Source: Hirudo medicinalis
Taxonomy: Eukaryota; Annelida; Clitellata; Hirudinida; Hirudinidae
Direction: 5' to 3'
Length of the DNA: 64,000 nt
Assembly (NCBI GenBank): GCA_011800805.1
Contig: MPNW01000093.1
Span: forward strand, 126,297 to 190,296
The position numbers were made by a program, and so were the translations under genes. Positions 12,061 through 22,530 of the stretch are shown piece by piece. Position 1 is the stretch's first letter; each line of letters begins with the position of its first letter. The notes beneath the pieces are model-generated. The model worked only from the letters and a program-made list of their open reading frames with translations, was not told the DNA's origin and did not search any database.

Positions 12061-13173
12061 GAAAGCCCTCATTTTTGGTTGTAATCATGCTTCGCTTATC
12101 AACCAAATCTCTGGAAGTCCAATGTTGCTAAGCTCACTATCTCTAAATAATGTAGTGGTCATTAATTTGTAAGTAATATTCCACAATTCCCTAATATATC
12201 AGAAATACTGGTATTTCAAATCCGCAATTTGTGATAACAACGAAATAATTTTAATTGAATCCTAATAATTGAAGCTAATAAAAGACGTGAGCAATGCTTA
12301 TGTAATAAGTCTTGACGTGACTATTATAAATACAATATTGCAAAATATTGCAGGAAAATAGGACATGCCGGAGGGAAGTGTTCCCGCTGATGGTGTGGTT
12401 CAAGTATGGAGACCTCACTCTCGGCCACTACGTCAGGACCCCCTTAACCAACAAGTGAAAATCAAACGTAAATAGTTGACATTTTCAATCAATCACGTTG
12501 TTGATTTTCTGTGAATTTTTTTTACCGCCTTCAAATTCATCGTAAATATCCTCTTAAAAATTACTGATTGATTGAAATTAACTTAATAGTAATAGTAAAA
12601 TATATTATAACAATAATTAATTACTAAATAATAAGTAACATTAATTATTTAAGAACATTAATTATTTTATTATTTAAAATCTTATAATATATATTTACTT
12701 TATTGTTACTTTATTGTTTATTTGCACAATATCTAAACAATGATTTGGATCATTTGGTTTATAGGCTTTTTTGAATGACTAACGGCTGATGAAACGACTG
12801 TCATAAACTCAAAGTGTCAAATGCAGATGTTAACTGATTGATCTTCGTGCAGCAGGAGCACCTGTCACACAGTCACAACAACGCAGTGACCTCCATTCTT
12901 AAAATTTGCATCTTTTGGAGGAATTTATTAGGCATTACAATTAAATTACATAAATCAACCAAGAATCTGGAATCTGGAATGGACACACAACAATGAAACG
13001 CACTTCCACTCAGCATTTCCTTAAATAATTATATGAAAATAAAATGTTTTTAGTAAAAAATGTTCAAAAATAAATCGGCGGATGAAACCCACAATTTACA
13101 TTATTCGACAAACTTCGAAAATATTCTTCTGCTTTGTAAGTGAGATAAAATAAATAATCAGATTATAGAAACA
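12061..13173. other. Intergenic, 3' of IFT54
   Basis: AT-rich spacer between the SINE and the IFT54 stop codon, with stretches of A/T-only sequence near 12,580-12,720. No exon or repeat family recognised. It should include the IFT54 3' UTR. Confidence 0.45.
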
Positions 13174-16100
13174 CTAACTCTTCATCACCGATGCCAACAT
13201 GGCATTCAATTTCTTATCATTTGTGAGAATGTTATTTTTAACAGCAGAAATTTGATCTAATTGTTCAGAAATTGAGATCTCCAGATCTTTGAATTGTGCT
13301 CTCAATGGCTCAAGAATGGCTTCAGTTTTACTGTAAGAAAAGAATATCTAAATTCAATCACAAGCCCTGTCAATCATCCGACAAACAGTAATGTATCAAT
13401 CGGTTGTTTATCAATCACCTCCTTTCTTCACTCAGCAGTTTCCTGTTGTGCTTTGTTTCTTCTGCCCACATGTTCATCTCCTTCAACATGGAGTCCATGT
13501 CCTCCTGCAAAAAATCCAAAGTCTTTCCGAGGGGGTTGATGTTCCTCGTCGTGCCTTGGATGAGGGAGCGAATCTTTTCAATTTCCTTCAACATGAGCTG
13601 TCTTTCCTTCACCTTAGAGGCTTCAACCACACCTTCCGAGTGTTCCTGAGATGATGATGGTGATGGTGATGTTGATGATGATGATGATGATGATGTTGAT
13701 GTTGATGATGATGTTGATGTTGATGGTGATGATGATGATGATGATGATGATGTTGATGTTGATGATGATGTTGATGTTGATGGTGATGATGATGATGATG
13801 ATGATGACGACGACGACGATGATGATGATGTAATGGTGATCTCTTAAAATTAAAATCTCAAATCCAACTCTCACTATTTCAGTCTTCTTGGCATAATTGG
13901 TGTTTGTTTCTAATTCTTTTTTTGTGTCCAAAATCTTCTTCACTAGAATTCCTGAAGGAATGGTTGAATCATTGGAATGGGTAACATTCTTTTAGCATTT
14001 AAATGCATAAGCTTAATGACCCAAGCCACATCCATTGAATGATTGCCAATGAATAATCAATTGAGGATTTACATATTCATTAATTGTAATTACCAACCAT
14101 GATCTCCCTCGATAGCTTCATTCTGGAGACCTTCTGCTTCTTGCTTCATCCACTGTTCGTTGGTGTCTTCCTTCACAATGAAGTCATCATCATCTTCACC
14201 ATCTGAGCCTATTTTCTTGTCAATGATGACATTGTTGTTCAACTTGCTGCTACTGAAGACATTGAATGATTTGACTTGCAGAATAGGAGATGAATGTAAT
14301 AACAATGATGCTACTGCTGATAATGATGATGACGATAATGATAACAATAACAATAATAATAATAATACAGAATATCATTTTATAAAACCAAAAGTTATAG
14401 TTAATAATAGTTATTAATTTGAATGAACCACAAACATTTCCTCCTGTGTATCTTCTTTCTTCCTTGGTTTTGGAGGAGCAGGCCTGGCACTGCTAGCTCG
14501 TTCTGGTTGTGAGCTCCTAACAAATTGTTAAAAGTAACAAATTTATAGAAAATTAATTTCAATAAGTTAGCACTAACATTAGTTATTTATTAATTAATTA
14601 ATTAATTTATTTATTTATTAAGGCGTTTCAAATCACCTTGATTTACTGGCACTAGCAGGTGGTTTTGCAGCTACTTGGTTAGAATTCTCAACTGAAAAAA
14701 GTTATTAAAATGGTCAGCAATCCATCGCGTTCCTTTGTTGACATTAACTTTGGCAGAAACTAATCAATCAGAATCTAAATAAAACTTCAAATGAAGACTT
14801 AAAAATGAATTTTAAAACTTCAAAATATAACATAAACATGAAAAAATGAAAACTGAACTGAAGCCACTTAAAATGCTGACTGACAACAAAATTCCACACA
14901 ACTGCAAAATTGTTTGTTCTGTTTGATTGATTTTTAATTCATTTATTTAGCAAGTTCAGGTTTGTATTTCTTCCTAAATTGTGAAGTGCAATTGTCTCAT
15001 TGCTTGAGACAAAACATTTCTACCTTTAATAATTTGTTGCCTCGGTCTTTTAGCAGAAGAAGGTCTCGTCATAATTTTCATCTGACAAACATTCAATCGA
15101 CAAAAACCACTCAACTATCCATGGATGATAAGAATTTTAAGAAATTAAAAATAGTAAGTAAGGAATATTGAACCAAAACTCAAAACAAAAGCAAAAAATG
15201 AATGCCAAGAAAAAAGTAACGAAATCAATAATTTTCATGACTTGCAACTGACCATCATCAATTTTCACTGCTGACTGCTTGTGACAAACAAAATTCAAAT
15301 TTCAATGCATCAGCTGCAATCAGCAAAGTTAACTATAATCAACCTCATTCTTTCTTTCTTCCTCCTCCACTGTTTTATTCATTCTCTCTCCATCCTCCCT
15401 TCTCGAGTGCCTCTTCCTCTCGTGTTTACCGTCGTCATCGTCGTCACCACGTCTTCTACTCCTGTGTCTCTCACTGCCTCCACGTTTGTCGCCTTCATCT
15501 TTCTTTTCCTTAATTCTCTCTTCACTTCTTTCATGTCTTCTGCCTTCTTTCTTAGGTTCCTTCTTTCTGTCATCATCTTCCTGTTTACTTTTGTCCCTCT
15601 TCTTGTGTCTGTCATCTTCGTGATGTCTTTCTTCATCATTTTTGCTTCTATGCCTCCTCTCCTGCAAAATTTCATCTTTTAAATTGCTGTTGATCTCCAA
15701 GGTGCATTTCAAACCTTTTTACTTGGAGAGCTCTCTTTGTTATGTTTTTCTCTACTATCCTGCAATCATGCTACAAGTTCTTTTAAATACTCCAGAATAT
15801 AAAACAAAATATTATAATATGCATCAGTGCACGACTGCAATAGCAAAGACTATCAATAAAAACCTTTTCATCTCTTTTGTGTTTTGATGATTCTTTCTTG
15901 TTCTTAGCGGCTTCGTCATCTGGTCTCAACACTCTCTGCACATACTCGTCATTGTCGATCTGTAAACTTTATTACTGAATACAAGCCCCTTCAAATTAGT
16001 GCTGTGAACACATGTAGTTAACCTTTTTATTAATAGCCTCGGCAAGCATCTGCAACATTTCATTAGTTTTCTCAGGTTCACTCCCAGATATTATTCGGGA

Positions 16101-16585
16101 AGGACGTGCAGACAAAGTTTTTCCAAGAACTAGAGCTGTTCAGCAAAATTTCAAAAAAATTAAAAAAATTTACATGACCTGTACAATCTCAACCGCTCAC
16201 ATATCATGTCAATGACTTTTTGTAAAAAAACAATTTTGGCCTCTTTTTCCTGTAATTCGTATTGTTAATTTTAAAAATTATTTGATTATACAATCTTAGC
16301 TAATACAAACTTTGACATTATCGGAATTCATTTCGGTGTCAGCAAATAACCCATTCATGAAGCCTGTAGTTTTTATGACCTTTAAGAATTAAACATTTAA
16401 AAATATAAAATCGTACTCAAATTTTAACAAAATGCGAATTACAAACCGAAGTCATGATGTCGTGCAGAAATCGGAAAGGAGGTTTGCTCAAAAGCTTTTC
16501 AGTCATTGGAGGTTTCTTAATTATTTTCCCGAGACTATCTTGTGTTTTTTTTTATTATGTTGGCGTCAATTATTTGAACGCTCAT
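13174..16585 (-). CDS. IFT54: Intraflagellar transport protein 54 (TRAF3-interacting protein 1), frame broken once near the start
   Basis: IFT-B complex subunit, in cilia; binds tubulin/microtubules through an N-terminal calponin-homology-like domain. Exons on the minus strand, some ends approximate: 16447-16585, 16311-16379, 16179-16249, 16023-16136, 15864-15959, 15715-15759, 15344-15661, 15024-15081, 14637-14691, 14436-14516, 14098-14274, 13875-13951, 13419-13645, 13174-13330; roughly 560 aa (human 691). Diagnostic stretches: [69 protein letters not shown], the long Lys/Arg/Asp/Glu-rich tract of exon 15344-15661, [24 protein letters not shown], and the C-terminal coiled coil with [17 protein letters not shown]. 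The start codon at 16585 is the one whose reading gives the family N terminus, but nine T at 16545-16553 put it one base out of frame with the rest of the exon; eight would join them. One junction (14436 to 14274) did not resolve in phase. Confidence 0.9.
13650..13832. repeat. (GAT)n trinucleotide microsatellite in an IFT54 intron
   Basis: About 180 bp of GAT/GTT/GAC triplets, interrupted by a repeated GTTGATGTT motif that shows higher-order duplication of blocks about 60 bp long. It lies in the intron between exons 13419-13645 and 13875-13951, and the exons on both sides join in phase 0 across it. Confidence 0.9.
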
Positions 16586-17603
16586 TTTTGACAGATATCC
16601 AAAAACTAAACGGATAAAAATAGTCCAAATGCTACTGTGCTAACAAGTGGAATTTCAATTGTATTCGTTGTCATAGCAACACGCCATAGATTCATTAGTT
16701 ACATCTGTTATCAAATGTTTTTGATATTTTATTTAAAGTTAAAAAGTAAAAGCTAATAATTTTTTTACAATATTTTGTTTAGAAAGTGGTATTCGTAGGT
16801 GGTATTTGTAGGTTCTATTTGTGTTCCTTGTTCAGCATTTAATTCTAAATTAAGCAAGCGCTTACACGTCAGAGAGCTCAAACGTTGATTAAATGTTATT
16901 TATTATCATTAATTGGTGTCGACAGCATGCACATTAAATAAAAATGCTTCTATAATTTAAAAAATTGAAAAGTAGAGTTACTTTAAGGCAACAGAATGTT
17001 GTTGCTATTAAATCGTGAAACATTTCCTCCCTGTTCATCACTTTGATCTTCACAAGCGACTGATCCCTAATAACTGTTACCTTATCGACACATCATGAAG
17101 GAATACATATTATGTCTGACCGTAATGGCGCCTTATAAATCATCATCTTCGCCGTCGATGCAAATATTATAATAACAACATTAGAATACCACTGCCATTT
17201 GTAATTTAATGGTTTTAAAGTACTTTATTAACATTTGCAGTAATAATTCAGTTCTTATTATTGTCATGCATTTATATTTGCGTTTATTGGAATAAGGATT
17301 TATTTCCTGAAATGTATTTACATTTCCTAATACAATGGAAATGGATGAGGATAATATATTAAAGGGTGACATTCAAAAGTCTCGGGTCCATTAATAACAG
17401 AAACACCAGCTTTTAGCGGATGTAACAAAATACGTCTGAATGTTGTTGAATGCGATTTAATAAAATAAATATTGCTCTGTTTATGTAAACAAATCACTTC
17501 AGAGCAAACATACACCTCCTTAATTGAGGCGATTCCTGCACTGGGATGCTCATGGTGCATCTAAAAATGCTTTCAATTTGTCTTTGTGGCACAATGGTGG
17601 TTA

Positions 17604-17637
<34 letters not shown>

Positions 17638-17960
17638 GGTGATGATGATGTAACAAAAAATGTAGTTTTCCGTCTGATTTACTGAGAGTTTGTTACTGGT
17701 TACTATGAGGATCCTAAGATGAACAACACTTGAGTTTATGAGTCGATTTTTACGAACATAAAAACTGCAGGTTGTGTTGACGTGAAGTCAATTAATTTTC
17801 GGTTTTATTAAGGTAATTAATTAAGGTTTAATTGCTTCGTCACCGACCGAACTTTCAGCCGAACTTTAAGTCGAGAAAATAAATTGTTGTAATGGAGAAA
17901 ATGATCGAGAAGTGAGTTGTTGGAGCAAAACTCCCGGCACGTTGTTGAGCAGGAATGATG
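16586..17960. other. Intergenic, 5' of IFT54
   Basis: AT-rich, no supported exon. A short triplet microsatellite (GAT then GGT units) lies at about 17,600-17,650. The IFT54 promoter should lie at the left end. Confidence 0.45.
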
Positions 17961-17976
17961 GAGGTTGTTGTTGGAG

Positions 17977-17983
17977 TATAAAA
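17977..17983 (+). promoter_or_regulatory. Candidate TATA box (TATAAAA)
   Basis: A consensus TATAAAA sits in otherwise unremarkable sequence about 2.5 kb upstream of the globin start codon. About 30 bp downstream lies a pyrimidine-rich TTCTCTCGTG that could be a start site. It could drive a 5' non-coding exon of the globin gene. Spacing and sequence only; no other evidence. Confidence 0.3.
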
Positions 17984-18784
17984 ACAGGGAGGAGATTCAA
18001 GAGTTCTCTCGTGTCAACAATAAAAACATTTTCGTGGATGTAAATTCTTCTCAGTTTGTAAACATCTGCTGCTCTGTTGCCATCTTTGAAACTGTTAGTA
18101 CATGTTGAATGGTGCTCATTAATTCATCTATTCTATTCTACATGGTTTTTTTTTAAATAGGTTTGCGCAGATATTTCAACATATTTCACTTTTATGCTTC
18201 ATTGTATTAATTTATGCAACAAACTGTAACAAATTATTTAACAAAATGCTAGAAAAGTATTCACTTAAAATTTCTCCGAGATGGAATAAAAAAAAAAGAA
18301 TTATTAATCAAGGAAGAGTCAATTTATTATCGAGAAACGGTTGTTTATGACTACGTAAACTTGTTTCATTGTGGGCTGATCCCTGAGGCACTGCAATCTC
18401 TGACCAACCCGCATGAGTGGCCAGGGTAATCCCGCGTTCGACCCCTTTGTCCAAATATAAGTTTAACAGCAGCATCGTTAGCTGGAGGGTAGGACATAGT
18501 TATTCTAGAAATTGGTAGCATGTTGAATTTTTATTCAAAATACTTGTTTGTAATTGTTAATTAAGCATGAGTAACAGGTATGCATTTGTAGACTCAATTC
18601 TCAACCAAACGAATTTAATGATTTCTTAAATAAACTATAAAATGTGTGTAAACTATAAAATATATTGACGTGTTACTTAATAATCGTTACTTTATGAAGG
18701 TGCGCGTTTTATGCGAAAACATCTCTTTGTGGAATGAATGTTCGCGTTTTCCTGGCAATCGTTGGCTTAGGAACAGACGGTGAA

Positions 18785-18920
18785 ATCATCAGCATCAGCA
18801 TCATCATCATTATCTTCCTCCTCCTCCTCCTCATTATCATCATCATCATCACCACCATCATCATCATCATCCTCATTATCACAATCCTCATCATCATCAT
18901 TCTCATCTTCACGTCATCAT
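18785..18920. repeat. (ATC)n microsatellite
   Basis: About 135 bp of ATC/CTC triplets, imperfect, upstream of the globin gene. Confidence 0.9.
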
Positions 18921-19405
18921 GACGATGTTTCTTGACCTTGAACTTGGTCTACGTGAACGCTGATTGGCCGATGTGGCGGTCACACAAGTTGTTTATCCGA
19001 TAGAAACCGTCGCTTAGCTATTTATAGAAGTCTAAGTTCTACTGTCCCTTTTTATTGGCAGAAACATTAACATATTTAAATTGTTCGATACTTGCTATTA
19101 TTAAATGGGCAAAACATTCTGTTCGCAATTCTTTGAGGACCTCTGAAGATGGAAAGTTGAAATCTGAGGACCTGATCGATCCTTGAATACCCCGGATGCA
19201 GAACTTTGAAAGGACACGTTGAAAATATCGAAGATGTTGACAGGATATCGAAGAATATCGAACGAGTTGATGACAACGTGTCCTCGTAAAATATCGTCAG
19301 GCGTCACAATCTTTTCAATCAACTTCAACCTCATTACAACTCAATGACCGGTTATTTGTAAATAAACATGAATAATTTTCTAGGATTGTTGGCCAAGTGA
19401 TGGGC

Positions 19406-19618
19406 GGGCGGTTTTTGCACCTAACTCCATCCCTATCACTACCTCACCCCTATCCCTACCCCTAACCCAACCCAACCCTATCCCTACCCCTAACCCAACC
19501 CAACCCTATCCACACCCCTAACCCCAACTCATGACCCTGGAAATCCACGTGGAACTGATAAAATTTGCTCCTTGTGAGTTGGCTTTTGCATGTCACTTCT
19601 CCAGGTATCACTTTGTAG
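19406..19618 (+). repeat. Dispersed repeat copy 1 with telomere-like core
   Basis: Shares a framework with 43,338-43,470: 'taactccatccct', then 'ctcatgaccctg', then a run ending in 'gtgagtt' and 'acttctccag'. This copy carries an expanded internal array of C-rich units (CCCTAACCCAACCC and variants). No coding potential seen. Confidence 0.6.
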
Positions 19619-19681
19619 CACCAATTCAAACAATAATGTATTTATTTTGCAAAAGGACACATGGTAATTAAATTATGGGCG

Positions 19682-19805
19682 GACAGATGGATGGATGGAT
19701 GGATGGATGGATAGATAGACGGACGGACGGACGGACGGACGGATGGACGGATGGATGGATAGATAGACGGACGGACGGACGGACGGATGGACGGATGGAT
19801 GGATG
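19682..19805. repeat. GGAT/GGAC tetranucleotide array
   Basis: About 120 bp of four-base units that switch between GGAT and GGAC blocks, duplicated once at higher order. Confidence 0.95.
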
Positions 19806-20296
19806 ATAAAAGCTTCCCTTAAGTTTGAAGTGGTATGTAGTGAAGTTCCATTGGATCACTAAATTAATATTAGGACTCATTATCATTAGATGGATGATGA
19901 TTGATGGATGGATTTGTAGTGGATGGATGGATGCATGATGTATTGATTGATGGTCCAGGTGGTACCCAATTGGAAGATTTATTTGGAAAGATAAACATTT
20001 CTCGTTAATGTTTGTTCCAGATAAAATGTAAATAAATGTACGTAAGGAATCAAAACTTAAAATTTTAAAAGTCAGAATTAAAATTAATTAATAGTCCTAT
20101 GAATGTCTCCTTTCTTGAGATTCAGGAGATGAATGAATGAATGAACGAACGAACGAATGAACGGATGAATGGATGTTAAAAATGCATGCATTTTCCTTTG
20201 AGAGAATGTGTTTGAATTATTATATTAATTATTAATTATTATTATTATTATTATTATAATGAGAATTCAATTAATCCTTATTGACGTGTGTTTAGT

Positions 20297-20321
20297 TGAC
20301 CTGTCGCTGTGTGACAGGTCA
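20297..20321. promoter_or_regulatory. 9-bp inverted repeat with TGACCT / AGGTCA half-sites
   Basis: TGACCTGTC and GACAGGTCA face each other across seven bases, about 180 bp upstream of the globin start codon. The half-sites match the nuclear-receptor hexamer in everted order. This is a motif match only; regulation of globin is inference. Confidence 0.25.
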
Positions 20322-20501
20322 GGGTTAATTACACTTTTCATTCCACATTATCTTCATTTAACCTGCCCATTAAAATTCAAATGTTTATTTAATATTCATA
20401 AACTCTCTCATTAATATTCAAATCTTTGTAGGCCTTCAGTGATTAATAATTAGCACAAACACCGAGGTAAACAACACCGATCATCAATCGTCATCGTCAT
20501 C

Positions 20502-21816
20502 ATGGGAGGTTCTGAGTCGAGAATGTTGTGCCACAGAAACTCTAACAACAGCTTCAAGAGGCCAAAACATGAATTCCTAAGCGACCAAGAAAGAGCCAGT
20601 GTTTCGGCCACCTGGAAGAAGTGAGTGCGTGTGAGCGTATGTGTGTGTGTGTGTTCTTTATGTTCTCACAATAGCTATTGAAAGACTTCAACTTTTTGAT
20701 GGTTAAAATCTATAGCTATTTCGTGTCATGATATTGTTGGTTTTCAATACTAATGGTTAAATTTTATTATTAGCAGAATGCTTAAGGTGAAAAGACAAAT
20801 TTTTAATGCATGTAATGATATTTTTTTATTCCAAATCACTGCACCAACATTTAATCGCTGCAACCCTTAAAGCTCATATCTTCAATCTCAGAACATATAT
20901 TATATCATTTGTCCTGATGAATTATGTTTTATCTTTTGGATTTTGTTTTGGAGGGTTTACAATCAGGCATCTNNNNNNNNNNNNNNNNNNNNNNNNNNNN
21001 NNNNNNNNNNNNNNNNNNNNNNNNNNNNNNNNNNNNNNNNNNNNNNNNNNNNNNNNNNNNNNNNNNNNNNNNNNNNNNNNNNNNNNNNNNNNNNNNNNNN
21101 NNNNNNNNNNNNNNNNNNNNNNNNNNNNNNNNNNNNNNNNNNNNNNNNNNNNNNNNNNNNNNNNNNNNNNNNNNNNNNNNNNNNNNNNNNNNNNNNNNNN
21201 NNNNNNNNNNNNNNNNNNNNNNNNNNNNNNNNNNNNNNNNNNNNNNNNNNNNNNNNNNNNNNNNNNNNNNNNNNNNNNNNNNNNNNNNNNNNNNNNNNNN
21301 NNNNNNNNNNNNNNNNNNNNNNNNNNNNNNNNNNNNNNNNNNNNNNNNNNNNNNNNNNNNNNNNNNNNNNNNNNNNNNNNNNNNNNNNNNNNNNNNNNNN
21401 NNNNNNNNNNNNNNNNNNNNNNNNNNNNNNNNNNNNNNNNNNNNNNNNNNNNNNNNNNNNNNNNNNNNNNNNNNNNNNNNNNNNNNNNNNNNNNNNNNNN
21501 NNNNNNNNNNNNNNNNNNNNNNNNNNNNNNNNNNNNGAATATTTTATGATATTTTATGATATAATAATAATAACAATATTATTATAATATTAATAATATT
21601 ATAATTATTATAATTAATAATATTATAATTATTAATAATAATAACAATATTATTATTATTGTTGTTATTGTTGCTGTTGTAATTTAAAAAAAAATTATAT
21701 TTATATAATGTATATGTATTATATAATTTTATTTTCTCGAATTTACTAACAAATAATAAGAAATCATGTGCAATTCATCCAGTTTTGCAGCTGATGATGA
21801 TGCTGCTGATGATGAT

Positions 21817-21898
<82 letters not shown>

Positions 21899-22499
21899 TC
21901 ATAACATTGAATTGCTTCCTCATTTCCTCTCCAAACATCCGATAATGTTGTTGAACACATAGGATGTCATGACCTAGGATCTAGGCATCTTGTGGTCTTG
22001 AGGCCTTGTGGTCTTGCGATGATCTTGTGATGCTTTGATGATGTGATGGAGGTGATGAATCGAACGACTCCTGAAAGATTCAAAGTAAGAATGTCGTGAA
22101 AACAATGAGACGAGAATGAAAGAGCAGCTCAATTATCTTAAGTGATGTTCGACGAGATAATTGTCCATTTATGTGGCGCCGAATTTCACGAGCAGCTCAA
22201 AGTGGGAGGTGAACACGAGACCTTTTGGACTGCAATCTCCGAGGAATTCACGATGATCAAAAGTTGTCCCGAATGTTAAACAAATTAATTATAATTACTT
22301 AAGTTTTTAAATGTTGGTAATAAATAAATAAATAAATAAATAAATAAACAAGAATAAAATAAAAACAAACAATTTGTTAAACAGACGAGGTTTTCACGTT
22401 TTAATGTGTTTTATCAGTTTGTTCGCTCATTTGAAAATGATTACAAAGCACTTTGTTACAAATTCGATCGATGAAGCTCGCATGGTCATCATATTTTGC

Positions 22500-22530
<31 letters not shown>

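Noticed and set aside
13623..13943. 106-codon minus-strand frame rich in Ile
   Set aside because: Part is a real IFT54 exon ([13 protein letters not shown]), but the rest reads into the intronic (GAT)n array.
15250..15275. Possible micro-exon of IFT54
   Set aside because: Exons 15344-15661 and 15024-15081 already join in phase 0, so no extra exon is needed.
15281..15712. Plus-strand hydrophobic 133-codon frame
   Set aside because: Mirror of the Lys/Arg/Asp/Glu-rich IFT54 exon on the minus strand.
20806..21587. Three long plus-strand frames of 211-247 codons
   Set aside because: They are open only because they run through the 564-base N gap.
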